Shown: positions 1 to 8,257, counted from the first letter of the stretch. The stretch is DNA of 52,921 bases from CABQCM01 sp965145485 (GCA_965145485.1 CBCTCU010000016.1:1-52921), one strand, 5' to 3'. The notes: a model not told the origin generated them from the letters alone. Program-made: numbers and translations.

Positions 1-168
1 CTTCATTCATCCCAAACCCTGCAAACCAATTTGCGTAAAATCCTTGACACTACCCCGGTATTAGCAAACAGGCGCCCATGGTTGGTACATGTATTGTGAG
101 AGGTTGTTTTTGATCGGAGCACGAAAACCACGCGGCGGGAGGATGTGCCGCCCATGCCGGCAGAAGGA
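1..168. other. Intergenic start of window
   Basis: No gene seen. A GC-rich inverted repeat at about 131-156 followed on the minus strand by a short T-rich stretch could be a weak terminator for the minus-strand gene that ends at 169. TTGACA occurs at about 43-48, but no good -10 box follows at the right distance. Confidence 0.4.
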
Positions 169-918
169 TTATTCGTACAAAACCACGTCGGTCCACTTGG
201 CCAGCAATTCCCGCTCTTCGGGGACGTTGTCGGCCATGCGCGCCGCGGCGACGATGGGCACCCAGTCCAGCACGTACTTTTTCGAGGTGCCGGTCTTTTG
301 GCAGAACATGTCGAGATACTGGTCGGCCCTCTCCTGGCTCTCGAGCGCCAGCAGCAGGTAGGTGCGGGCGATATCGGCGCTGGCGTTGCCCTGGCGGGCT
401 GCCACCCAGTCGACGATATAGACCTTGCCGTCCTCGCCGATCATCACATTCTCCGGGCTGAAATTGCCGTGGCAGAGCTTGACGTGTTTGGGCATGCTGT
501 TCAGCCGGGTGAGCAGCTCGTACTTTTTCACCTCGTCGAGGCAGTCGAGCTCATTGATCTGACGGGTCAGCTTATCCTTCAGCTTGGAAAGCTTGGGGGC
601 CAGCTTGGAATGAATTTGCAGCTGGATGTCCAGCATGTTCTCCAGGTATTGATCCATGTGCTCGGGATCCTTTTTCATCTGCTGGGCCAGGGTTTCCCCC
701 TCGATGAAATCCATATGGATGGCCCAACGGTTGTCGATGACCGACACCTCGTGGATCATGGGGATGGGCAGGCCGGTCGCCTCCACCCGGGCGTGGGTCA
801 ACGCCTCGTATAAAGCGGCGGTTTTGGGGGCGCCCTCTTTAAAAAGCTTGATGGCCATTTTCCCGCTCTTGTAAACGTCAACGGTTTCGCTGGTTGCTAT
901 TAAAGTTCCGAGTTCCAT
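169..918 (-). CDS. APH-fold phosphotransferase family protein with altered catalytic motif
   Basis: A 249-residue protein of the aminoglycoside/choline phosphotransferase superfamily, cytosolic. N-lobe features are residues 1-70 with the lysine in AIKLF (22-26) as candidate ATP lysine. The Brenner-type motif is HGNFSPEN (150-157) and the metal-binding Asp is in IVDW (168-171). In active family members the first motif is HxDxxxxN and its Asp is the catalytic base; here that position is Asn152, while Asn157 and Asp170 are kept. The protein may therefore be weakly active, or bind nucleotide without transferring phosphate. It resembles the short, poorly characterised APH-like proteins of Clostridia rather than known resistance enzymes; the substrate is unknown. 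Start ATG at 918 has GGGAG 9 nt upstream. Transcribed away from the rest of the region, as a single gene. Confidence 0.8.
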   Translation of the reverse strand: MELGTLIATSETVDVYKSGKMAIKLFKEGAPKTAALYEALTHARVEATGLPIPMIHEVSVIDNRWAIHMDFIEGETLAQQMKKDPEHMDQYLENMLDIQLQIHSKLAPKLSKLKDKLTRQINELDCLDEVKKYELLTRLNSMPKHVKLCHGNFSPENVMIGEDGKVYIVDWVAARQGNASADIARTYLLLALESQERADQYLDMFCQKTGTSKKYVLDWVPIVAAARMADNVPEERELLAKWTDVVLYE

Positions 919-985
919 GAAAAATTCTCCCTTCGTATGTGGCGATTGAAACAGTCTATGGTATTGTGGGCTGTTTCATGTTTAT

Positions 986-1013
986 ATTATACAACTTTCG
1001 TGTAAAAAGTAAA
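986..1013 (-). promoter_or_regulatory. Promoter for the APH-like gene
   Basis: On the minus strand, TTTACT (1008-1013) and TATAAT (986-991) are 16 bases apart, about 70 bases upstream of the ATG at 918. The surroundings are AT-rich in an otherwise GC-rich window. Confidence 0.5.
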
Positions 1014-1098
1014 GCCGAATTGGGAACAATTTTTAAACATTTTTTCAAAATATTTCTTTACGGCAGATTTGGAGCCCCGATCATGGACGACAATCGTG

Positions 1099-1127
1099 TT
1101 TACACGGGCGTGGGGGCGTGGTATAAT
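1099..1127 (+). promoter_or_regulatory. Promoter reading into the first 91-bp repeat array
   Basis: TTTACA (1099-1104), a 17-base spacer and TATAAT (1122-1127) form a near-consensus sigma-A promoter. The -10 box lies inside the first repeat unit. No gene follows for about 570 bases, so it would transcribe the repeat array and then perhaps murT at 1696. Confidence 0.5.
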
Positions 1128-1392
1128 AGCCGCAAGCGGCTATGATACTGTGATTTTGAGCACGGGCCTACGCCCATGTGCAAATGATGCCATTCACACT
1201 ACGTGTTCATGGTATCATAGCCGCAGGCAGCTATGATACTTTGATTTTGGGCACGGGCCTGAGGCCCTGCGCAAAAGAAACCATTGGCACGATGAATTTT
1301 CGGTATCAACGATCATGGGCGCTTCCATGTGGAAATGGTTGCGCGAATGCGCGGCATGGCGCAAAGGCCACCGTGGCGCGCCGTGTCGATGG
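1120..1392. repeat. 91-bp tandem repeat array A
   Basis: Units begin at 1120, 1211 and 1302, exactly 91 bases apart. The first two are clearly related; the third is degenerate. Each unit opens with GGTATMATAG, followed by an inverted repeat. In unit 2 the arms TATCATAGC and GCTATGATA flank an 8-base loop. Then comes a GATTTTGRGCACGGGCC block, with a second small inverted repeat (GGGCCT/AGGCCC in unit 2). Related units occur at 47679-47980. The repeats carry no open frame of note. The unit is too long and too diverged for CRISPR. Confidence 0.75.
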
Positions 1393-1695
1393 CAAAGCGT
1401 CCGCGGCAGCGCGTCGGCTGTGATTATGAAGGCGGGGAGACGGGCATGATGGAAGAAGGATGCGTTGGTTTTCCCCCTCGTGGCCGGGCCGTCTGCGGGG
1501 CGCTGCCCGTTGCGCCCATGCGTTCATGCTGTGAAACGGTTGATATCCATCAAGAGAATGGGGGATGGGTTGCCCTGCGCGCGGCGGACGTAGCGTCGGG
1601 GGCTTTTCGGCCGATGCCAAACCAATCTGTGCCGGCGTCTCGTGCCCTGTCCGATGTCATAGCAATACATCCATCACTGGCGGAAGGATGATACC
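1393..1695. other. Intergenic spacer before murT
   Basis: GC-rich spacer without a credible gene. Short stretches near 1400-1435 (CCGCGGCAGC, GTGATTATGA) recall the repeat unit and may be an eroded fourth copy. The murT ribosome binding site GGAAGGATGA lies at its end. Confidence 0.4.
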
Positions 1696-3006
1696 ATGCG
1701 ATTTTTTCTGGCCTCCATTTTAGGAAAGCTGGCCGCTTTGGCCGGCCGGCCGTTTGGCCGTTCCACCAACCTGCCCGGGCAGCTTGCGCTCAAGATTTGT
1801 CCCGATTTGTTCTCCCATTTCCGGTTTACCGGAAAAATCATTGCCGTGACCGGGTCCAACGGAAAAACCACCACGGCGAATATGATCGCCTCCATGTTAT
1901 CCTCCCAGGGCAAGCGGGTGGTCAATAACGCCAAGGGCTCCAATCTGACCGGCGGCGTGGCCACCACCCTGCTGTGCGCCGCAAAGCGGGGGGTGGTGTC
2001 GGCGGATTACGTTGTGCTGGAAGTTGACGAGAGGTATTCGGTGCTCATCTTCCAACATTTTGCGCCCGACGTCATGCTGGTGACCAACCTGTTTCGCGAT
2101 CAGCTCACCCGCAACGGCAACGTCGATGTGATCGTCGACAAGCTCACGACCGCCATTGCCCCGTCGGTGACGCTGGTGCTCAATGCCAACGACCCCATCT
2201 CCAGCGCCCTGTGCCCCGGAAACCGGCGGGTTTACTATGCCCTCGAGCGCACGGCGCTGTCGAGCGGCCAAAGCCTCAATATCACCCACGACGCCAAGGT
2301 GTGCCCCATCTGCCTGCATCCCATGCGGTACGAATATTACCATTACAATCATATTGGGAAATTCCACTGCTCCCATTGCGGCCATGAGACCCCCCGGGCG
2401 GACTTCACCGCCTGTGATCTCGACCCGGCTACGGGCGATTTTAAGATCAATGGGCAGCCGGCCCATACCGATTATGTCTGCCTGTCCAATCTTCTCAACT
2501 GCACTTCGGCGGTTGCCGCCTGCTGCACCGCCGGGCTGCCAATGGAGCAGGCAGTCGCCGCCCTGGCGGGGGTGCGGGTCGGCCGCAACCGGTATGATAC
2601 CTTTACCGTTCTGGGCCGGCCGGCTCTGATGATCTTGTCCAAAAACCAGAACCCGGTCTCCTACGACCAGTCGATTGATTTCGTAGCCCAAAAAGAGGGG
2701 GAGAAGACCGTCCTGTGTTACGTCAACAACATCAACCACACCAACCACAAGGACACCACCTGGCTCTATGACGTTTCGTTTGAGCGGCTGAATACCCCCG
2801 AGGTGACCATCGTGTGCTCCGGCCCCCGGGCGTATGACCTGGCGGTGCGGCTGGAGCTGGGCGGGTTTGAGCGGGATCGTGTGCTGATCGAGCCGGACGT
2901 CGCCGCGCTGAGGCCGCTGGTGGAGCACAAGACCCGGGGAGCCATCTGTGTGCTGACCGAGATTTACGACGCGGGGCAGATCCTCGCCGCGCTAAAGGGG
3001 GAATAG
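1696..3006 (+). CDS. murT: MurT-like lipid II isoglutaminyl synthase, Mur ligase subunit
   Basis: A 436-residue Mur-ligase-family protein that, with GatD, would amidate the alpha-carboxyl of D-glutamate in lipid II on the cytosolic face. The P-loop TGSNGKTT is at 52-59. The acidic motif EVDE is at 109-112. The MurT-specific zinc ribbon has Cys203, Cys206, Cys225 and Cys228. The C-terminal DUF1727 region contains LSKNQNP (314-320) and KDTTWLYD (352-359), whose Asp353 matches the conserved catalytic Asp of known MurT. Length is usual for the family. Departures: the stretch after NLFRDQ (131-136) reads LTRNGN, where family members usually have a (D)R(F/Y)GE-type sequence. Start ATG has GGAAGGATGA just upstream. 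gatD follows after 3 bases, so the two form an operon. Its partner appears to lack the glutaminase residues, so the ammonia source for this enzyme is unclear. Confidence 0.88.
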   Translation: MRFFLASILGKLAALAGRPFGRSTNLPGQLALKICPDLFSHFRFTGKIIAVTGSNGKTTTANMIASMLSSQGKRVVNNAKGSNLTGGVATTLLCAAKRGVVSADYVVLEVDERYSVLIFQHFAPDVMLVTNLFRDQLTRNGNVDVIVDKLTTAIAPSVTLVLNANDPISSALCPGNRRVYYALERTALSSGQSLNITHDAKVCPICLHPMRYEYYHYNHIGKFHCSHCGHETPRADFTACDLDPATGDFKINGQPAHTDYVCLSNLLNCTSAVAACCTAGLPMEQAVAALAGVRVGRNRYDTFTVLGRPALMILSKNQNPVSYDQSIDFVAQKEGEKTVLCYVNNINHTNHKDTTWLYDVSFERLNTPEVTIVCSGPRAYDLAVRLELGGFERDRVLIEPDVAALRPLVEHKTRGAICVLTEIYDAGQILAALKGE

Positions 3007-3009
3007 GCC

Positions 3010-3735
3010 ATGAAACGCACGATTCGTATTTTGCGGCTGTATCCCGATCTGCTGGATTTGTATGGCGACGGCGGTAACCTGCTTGCCTTGCGCCGCCGGT
3101 TGGAGCAGATGGGGCATGCCGTGCAGTGCGACTCTCTCGAGCTGTCGCAGAAAAAGGATTTCTCGGCCTACGACCTGATTGCCGTCGGGGCAGGGAAAAC
3201 CCGCAACCTCTGCGCCGCCATGCGGGAGTTTGCCTCCTTTGCTCCGGCTTTGCAAGCCGCGGTGGAGCAAGGGCGCGTGGTGCTGGCCACCGGCACCGGC
3301 ATGCTGCTGCTCGGACAGGGTCTGCGGGTAGGCGGGGAAGTTGTCCCCGGCGCGGGGCTGTTTCATTATGAGGGGGCCGAGACCGGCCAGGTGTCGGTCA
3401 GCGACTGCATTGTCCGCATGCAGGGGCTGAATGCTCCTTTGTATGGTTTTGTCAACCAGACCGTTACGATCCATTACGCCGCGCGGCCCAATTTGTTTGA
3501 AGTGCTCTCGGGCAAAGCCGGGCAGGACGGCGCCGAGGGCATGGTGCGGGGTAATTGCTTTGCCACCAGCCTGCTGGGGCCGCTGCTGGCGAAAAATCCG
3601 GATTTTTGCCATATGCTGCTTGAGCGGCTGCTGGGGGAGGATATGGGGGAATACGACGATGCGCTCGCCCGCGAGGCTTACCGGCGCACCTTGGCCGAAT
3701 TTCCCGTTCAGGACGGGGCCGGCCTTCCCGGATGA
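3010..3735 (+). CDS. gatD: GatD-like glutamine amidotransferase subunit lacking catalytic Cys and His
   Basis: A 241-residue protein homologous along its whole length to GatD, the class I glutaminase that passes ammonia to MurT. The family framework is visible: LYGDGGN (17-23), the VGAGKTRN turn (59-66), the nucleophile-elbow region ATGTGMLLLG (93-102), YGFVN (145-149), and TSLLGPLLAKNP (186-197). In characterised GatD the elbow reads L-x-I-C-G-G-Y-Q and the last motif reads T-Y-L-H-G-P. Here the Cys position is Gly95 and the His position is Leu189. The FENHGGRT-type glutamine-site loop is also changed (FVNQTVTI, 147-154). The frame is intact and the gene sits 3 bases behind murT, so it is kept as a protein. 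It may be a scaffold for MurT, with ammonia supplied otherwise, or the pair may have another role. Alignment was made by eye from memory of the family. Confidence 0.85.
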   Translation: MKRTIRILRLYPDLLDLYGDGGNLLALRRRLEQMGHAVQCDSLELSQKKDFSAYDLIAVGAGKTRNLCAAMREFASFAPALQAAVEQGRVVLATGTGMLLLGQGLRVGGEVVPGAGLFHYEGAETGQVSVSDCIVRMQGLNAPLYGFVNQTVTIHYAARPNLFEVLSGKAGQDGAEGMVRGNCFATSLLGPLLAKNPDFCHMLLERLLGEDMGEYDDALAREAYRRTLAEFPVQDGAGLPG

Positions 3736-4269
3736 GCCGGCGCGCACCGCGCTTTCCGGCTTGGAGAGGGGCGGCGGTGTGCTGGATACGGAACTCCCTC
3801 CCCGCCCGGCTGGGACGGCAAAATGGGAATGGTGGCAGGAATTCACCGGCGCAAAGAGTTACAAAAGTAGACATAATATCGAGTGCGAAGAAAGCAATCC
3901 GGTGAGTATTTCACATTTTCCACTGAGTTTTCCACAATCTTGCCCGCAGGACGGGCCGGTTTTTTGAAAAAAGGGGAGAACTTCTCCACAGCCCGAAGGG
4001 AAAAAAGGAAAAACAAGGCGTTGCCCTGCTTTACATAACCTGTTTTATTCCCATATTTCCCCGTTGTTTTATACAGTGGGTAGATTTTGATTCGACTTGA
4101 TGTAAGTCCGCATGCCGGCTTGCCGGTATTGCGCATGGACAAGCGGTTGGACGGAGGTTTGGCGCCGTTGGCCTGACCCGCTTGCCTGTGGCTCCGGCAA
4201 TGGCGGCGAGCTGCGCCCGACCGCGCGCCATCAAGATCCGACCTATGAATCCGAACGGAAGGTGACCCG
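3736..4269. other. Spacer gatD-rsmG with DnaA-box-like words
   Basis: 534 bases without a gene. DnaA-box-like words lie in the same orientation: TTTTCCACT (3916-3924), TTTTCCACA (3928-3936) and TTCTCCACA (3982-3990), against the consensus TTATNCACA. An AT-rich stretch follows at about 4030-4095. In many Firmicutes rsmG-noc lies close to oriC, so this may be an origin-proximal site. dnaA itself is not in the window. A ribosome binding site GGAAGGTGA precedes rsmG. Confidence 0.4.
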
Positions 4270-4992
4270 ATGCATTCAACTCAAATCCCCCTTTCTGTGC
4301 TGGCCGACGGGGCCAGGGCGCTCGGCGTTGAGCTCAGCGCCGGGCAGCTGGATCAGTTTTGCGAATACGCCCGGCTGCTGGTGGAATGGAACGAGCGCAT
4401 GAATTTGACCGCCATCACCGATCCCGAGGGGATTGCCGTGCGGCATTTTGTCGACTCCTTGACCCTGCTGCGGGCCGCGGATCCCCCGCCGGGGGCGAAG
4501 CTGCTCGACGTGGGCGCCGGGGCGGGTTTCCCATCCGTGCCGGCCTGCATCGCCCGGCCGGATTTAAAGCCCACCCTGCTCGACAGCCTCAACAAACGGC
4601 TGATTTTTCTGCATGCTTTGAGCGAGGCGCTGGCCATCCCGGCCGAGCTGGTGCATCAGCGGGCGGAGGACGCCGGGCGCATGCCCGAGTACCGGGAAGG
4701 GTTTGACCTGGTCTGCGCGCGCGCCGTCGCCCGGCTCAGCGCGCTATGCGAGTATTGCCTGCCCTTTGTCCGCGTGGGAGGGTGCTTCGCCGCCCTCAAG
4801 GGGCCGGACGGCCCGCAGGAGCTGGATGAGGCCGGCCGGGCCATCGATCTGCTCGGCGGCGGCCAGGCGCGGCTGCATCCCTTCACCCTGCCGGACGGCA
4901 GCGAGCGGGTGGTCGTCACCATCAAAAAGCTTCGCCCCACGCCGACAAAATACCCCCGCAAAGGGACAAAAATCGTGAAGTTGCCCTTATAA
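4270..4992 (+). CDS. rsmG: 16S rRNA (guanine(527)-N7)-methyltransferase RsmG
   Basis: A 240-residue SAM-dependent methyltransferase (GidB family) that makes m7G527 in the 530 loop of 16S rRNA; loss in other bacteria gives low-level streptomycin resistance. The N-terminal helical part contains WNERMNLTAI (40-49). The SAM motif is LLDVGAGAGFPSVP (78-91), followed by LLDSLNKRLIFL at about 107-118 with the acidic residue expected to bind SAM ribose. The C-terminus is basic (KKLRPTPTKYPRKG), as in other family members. Length is normal. Start ATG has GGAAGGTGA upstream. A strong terminator follows at 5041, so it is not obviously co-transcribed with noc, although the rsmG-noc order is the one known from Bacillus. 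Confidence 0.95.
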   Translation: MHSTQIPLSVLADGARALGVELSAGQLDQFCEYARLLVEWNERMNLTAITDPEGIAVRHFVDSLTLLRAADPPPGAKLLDVGAGAGFPSVPACIARPDLKPTLLDSLNKRLIFLHALSEALAIPAELVHQRAEDAGRMPEYREGFDLVCARAVARLSALCEYCLPFVRVGGCFAALKGPDGPQELDEAGRAIDLLGGGQARLHPFTLPDGSERVVVTIKKLRPTPTKYPRKGTKIVKLPL

Positions 4993-5040
4993 AGGCAAAA
5001 AAGAGCTGCAATCCGCCAGCGGCGGTTTGATAAATTCTTC

Positions 5041-5086
5041 CCCCCTCCTGTGGTAAAATGACCACATCGGAGGGGGTTCGTTTTTT
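5041..5086 (+). terminator. Terminator after rsmG
   Basis: Inverted repeat CCCCCTCC-TGTGGT (5041-5054) with ACCACA (5061-5066) and GGAGGGGG (5069-5076), then TTCG and six T residues (5081-5086). It lies 49 bases after the rsmG stop. Confidence 0.85.
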
Positions 5087-5249
5087 CTCGCACCGGCCGA
5101 CGCGCGTCGCGGGGGCAACAAAAAGGGAAAAAGCGCTGCCATCCGCTGGTGCAGGAATCTGTGATACCGCCAAGCCAAAAGGGGAGCGGTCTGGTATCCG
5201 GCCAGCCGGGCGAGGGACGAGGATTGGCTCCAACCGTCGTTGCAGCATG

Positions 5250-5880
5250 CGGGATAGCATGCGCAGGCCGATGGCGGCACAGGCCCGATGGTAGGCGCAG
5301 GCCCGATGGTAGGCGCAGGCCCGATGGCAGGTGCAGTCCCGGTGGCAGATGCAAGCCGGGTGGCGGATGCAGGGCCGATAGCATACGCGGGCGGATAACG
5401 GATGCAGACCCGATGTCAGGCGCAGTCCCGGTGGCGGGTGTAAGCTCGATAGCATACGCAGGCCGATGGCAAGCGCAGGCCTGATGGCATACGCGGGCCG
5501 ATGGCAAACGCAGGCTGATGGCATACGTAAGCCGATAGCAGGCGCATGCCGATGGCATACGCAGGCCCGATGGCAAGCGCGGGCTGATAGCATACGCAGG
5601 CCGATGGCATACGCGGGCGCGATGGCGGCGCAGGCTGATGGCAGGCGCGGGCGGATGGCAAGCGCGGGCCTGATGGCATACGCGGGCCGATGGCATACGC
5701 AGGCCTGATGGCATACGCGGGCCGATGGCGTACATAGGCGCGATGGCATACGCGGGCTGTATGGCATACGTAAGCCGATGGCGGCGCAGGCCCGATGGCA
5801 TAACGCGAGCGGATGGCAGATACAGAAGCGATAGCTAATGCAGGCTCGATGGCACACACAGCCCCCATGACAGACGCAGG
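5250..5880. repeat. Minisatellite, ~18-bp units, upstream of noc
   Basis: About 35 imperfect tandem units of mostly 15-18 bases built on a core like GGCCCGATGGCATACGC. Homogeneous copies (period 18) are at about 5278-5335; later units vary. The array fills the gap between the rsmG terminator and noc and ends roughly 115 bases before the noc start. Because many units are multiples of three, several frames stay open, giving repeat-protein-like translations on both strands. I regard these as non-coding, since they have no ribosome binding sites and no domain. Confidence 0.8.
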
Positions 5881-5995
5881 CCCGCCAGCCGGCGCAGGCC
5901 GGCCGCGCCCCCTCAAGTCAGGAAAGGATACCCAACCCATATCCGGCGGATGGACAGGCCGTCCATGGGAAGGCAGAGAAGATAAAGGAATGGTG

Positions 5996-7492
5996 ATGAC
6001 AATGTTTTCCACCGTGATGCGCTCCGCATCCGAACGTGTGCGTTCCGCCTCCGACCGGCTGCGAATGCCGCCGGCCGTCATACAGCTGAAAATTGACGCG
6101 ATTGCGCCTAATCCCAGCCAGCCGCGCAAGCATTTTGATGAGGGCGAGATGATGTCCCTCGCGGCCAGCGTACGTCAAAACGGGATTTTGCAGCCGCTCA
6201 GCGTGCGCAAGGACGAACAGGGCCGGTACATACTCATCGCCGGCGAACGCCGGTTGCGCGCAGCCCGTCTGGCCGGGCTCACCCGCGTGCCCTGCATCCT
6301 GTTGCAGGCCGACGAGCGGCAGGCCGCCGTGCTGGCGATGATGGAAAACCTCCAGCGGGAGGATTTGAGCTGCTTTGAAGAGGCCGAAGGCATCCAGCGG
6401 CTGATCGATATGGGGGGGCTCACACGGGAAGAGGTGGCCCTGCGCCTGGGCAAGGCGCAATCCACCCTGGCCAACAAGCTGCGCCTGTTGCAGCTGCATC
6501 CCTGGCAGCGCAAGCGCATTGAGGCGGCGGGGCTGTGCGAGCGGCACGCCCGCGCTTTGCTGCGCCTGGAACCCGGCCGGCGGGAAGAGGCGCTCAACGC
6601 CATGATCGCGGGTCAGATGACGGTGGGGGAGGCCGAAGCGCTGGTGGCCAGGATGCTCGAGCCGCCTCCCGCCGCTCCCAAGCGTTCCCCCATTTTCCGC
6701 GACCTGCGCCTGTTTGTCAACACCATCAACCACGCGGTGGATACCATGCGCCGTTCGGGGGTCAACGCCCGGGCGGACAAGCAGGAGAGCGAACGGTTTA
6801 TCGAGTACCATATCGTCATCCCCAAGCCGATGGAGGAAGTATCCGCCGCCAATGCCAGGGCCGAGCGGTGCGCCCCCACGTCGGGAACGGGAAGAAGCCC
6901 GTCGCAGTATGCGACGGCTGAGACTGAGATTGCCCCCATGCCGTCCGAAAGGACGAGGGCCGAGGCCATGCCTCTGCCCGGTGCGCGGGAGGCGTCCCGG
7001 CCCATGCCGGAGTGCAGTCCGCTGGGGATAGAGGATCGTGAGCATGCCATGGCGATGGATTCCCTGCCGGCCGAGACCGAGGCGGACGCATTGGCCGGGC
7101 CGGATCGTGAGCCGGCCCCAGAAGAAACGGCCGATGGGAAGGAAAGGGGACCGGGCGACCCCGAACCCACCGACTGGGAGGGGGGCGCCGGGCAGCAGGG
7201 CATACCGCAGGGCGCGCCGCCCCTTTATGTCATCTCGGGCCGGCTCGGCGGCTGGGACGAGGCCGCCCCCGCGCCGCTCAAGCCGGACCGGCCGCAGGCC
7301 GACCCGCCTCAGCTCGAACCGGCGGGTACGGGGCAGGGAAAATCCTCCCTCGAGGCGCTGCTGCGCAAGGTGGCGGGGGCCCGCGCCCGGGAAAAGGAAA
7401 AAAGGCCCCGCGCCTGCCACGACCGGCGAACGGCGGCCGACAGCGGGCAAACCCTGCTGAAAGGCTTTGCCGAGTACACCAAGCAAGGGTAG
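5996..7492 (+). CDS. noc: Noc/ParB-family nucleoid occlusion protein with long C-terminal extension
   Basis: A 498-residue protein whose first ~290 residues match Noc/ParB. It has a short amphipathic-looking N-terminus (3-23), the ParB N-domain with IAGERRLRAARLAG (81-94), the CTP-binding GERR at 83-86 and ENLQRED (117-123). The helix-turn-helix region includes GKAQSTLANKLRLL (152-165), close to the Noc-type sequence. Noc binds NBS sites and the membrane and keeps the division ring off the nucleoid. The rsmG-noc order supports Noc rather than ParB; no ParA/Soj gene follows. Typical Noc is about 280 residues; here roughly 200 extra residues rich in Ala, Pro, Glu and Gly follow, probably disordered. 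The chosen ATG has AAAGGA 6 bases upstream. An upstream in-frame start at 5813 would only add minisatellite translation. Confidence 0.85.
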   Translation: MTMFSTVMRSASERVRSASDRLRMPPAVIQLKIDAIAPNPSQPRKHFDEGEMMSLAASVRQNGILQPLSVRKDEQGRYILIAGERRLRAARLAGLTRVPCILLQADERQAAVLAMMENLQREDLSCFEEAEGIQRLIDMGGLTREEVALRLGKAQSTLANKLRLLQLHPWQRKRIEAAGLCERHARALLRLEPGRREEALNAMIAGQMTVGEAEALVARMLEPPPAAPKRSPIFRDLRLFVNTINHAVDTMRRSGVNARADKQESERFIEYHIVIPKPMEEVSAANARAERCAPTSGTGRSPSQYATAETEIAPMPSERTRAEAMPLPGAREASRPMPECSPLGIEDREHAMAMDSLPAETEADALAGPDREPAPEETADGKERGPGDPEPTDWEGGAGQQGIPQGAPPLYVISGRLGGWDEAAPAPLKPDRPQADPPQLEPAGTGQGKSSLEALLRKVAGARAREKEKRPRACHDRRTAADSGQTLLKGFAEYTKQG

Positions 7493-7750
7493 TTGAAAAC
7501 TATAGATTATAGTTTAAACTATCATAACAAACGATCGTTTTCCTGCCAGCGCCTCTGGCGCACAGCGGCCGGGTACGGTTTGGCGGGGCGCGTCGAGGCA
7601 CGATACGGCCGGTTTCGCGGTATGCTAAGAAGTATCGTGCGATGGGGAGTAAAAGGATGTGATGGGGCTACAAAGGTGTAGTTATAACTAGAAAGGTATA
7701 GTATTAACTAGAATTGCGTTTTCAGGAGCAGACGGTCAAAAACGGCGCTG
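7493..7750. other. AT-rich spacer with perfect palindrome
   Basis: Between convergent genes. ATAGTTTAAACTAT (7509-7522) is a perfect 14-base palindrome. Imperfect direct repeats of TATAACTAGA/TATTAACTAGA occur at about 7683-7712. No gene is seen. Confidence 0.45.
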
Positions 7751-8257
7751 TCAGACAGGGCGGAGCTGGCCGTTTTTCTCCGGCGCTGTTCGTGGATTTG
7801 CCCGGGATACAAAGCGGTCCCGGGCATTCATGCTGCACACCGTATAGCGGTGGACCGACGTTGTGGCAACGATCCCCATGTGCAGCCGGGTGATGCGTTC
7901 ACTGTAGATGACGATGCCCGTGCGGCGGGCGAGGGTGAAGCCGATGTGGCCGTCCAGCGAATAGCGCTGGAGAATGTCGTGGCGGGCAAAGTACTGCATG
8001 GCCTCGGCAAAGGTGCGCAGGGGGATGGGCGCGCCCTCGAACATCAGCTCGGCGGTGTTGGGGAAGTCGATGCTTTCCAGCCGGTTGTTTTCGTAATAAT
8101 AAAGGATGTCGCCGTCGCGCGTCTCCTGCACGACCTCCTGCTTGTCGGTCAGGGCGGTCTGCGCGTCGGCCCTCCCGGCGGCGGCCTCGACCTGCTGAGG
8201 GCTCATGCCAAACAAAGCGCCGTTGACGCTGGTATATGGGGTGATGTGAAATTGCAT
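7751..8257 (-). CDS. Hypothetical protein, 168 residues
   Basis: Not recognised. The start is set by an excellent ribosome binding site (GGAGGT, 7 bases before ATG at 8257), so the protein begins MQFHITPYTSVNG. It is soluble, with no signal peptide or membrane segment. Residues 1-110 look like a compact alpha/beta domain: a Gly-Met-Ser turn (GMSPQQVEAAAG), then alternating strands such as DGDILYYYENN, AELMFEG and IGFTLARRTGIVIYSE. The last 25 residues are basic and Pro-rich. The GMSPQQVE segment followed by a short beta sheet resembles small SmpA/BamE-like or immunity-type folds, but I cannot assign a family. It faces the ribbon-helix-helix gene across a long palindrome (8366-8480) and could share regulation with it. 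Confidence 0.7.
   Translation of the reverse strand: MQFHITPYTSVNGALFGMSPQQVEAAAGRADAQTALTDKQEVVQETRDGDILYYYENNRLESIDFPNTAELMFEGAPIPLRTFAEAMQYFARHDILQRYSLDGHIGFTLARRTGIVIYSERITRLHMGIVATTSVHRYTVCSMNARDRFVSRANPRTAPEKNGQLRPV

Noticed and set aside
1120..1392. CRISPR array
   Set aside because: The repeat unit is 91 bases with diverged copies and no short constant repeat alternating with unique spacers. No cas genes are present.
4656..5857. Long minus-strand frames translating into Pro/Ser/Arg/His-rich repeats
   Set aside because: They are translations of the minisatellite at 5250-5880. No ribosome binding site or domain is present, and they run into rsmG in antisense.
5813..5995. Upstream start for noc at 5813
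   Set aside because: The added 61 residues are minisatellite translation, while the ATG at 5996 has a properly spaced ribosome binding site.
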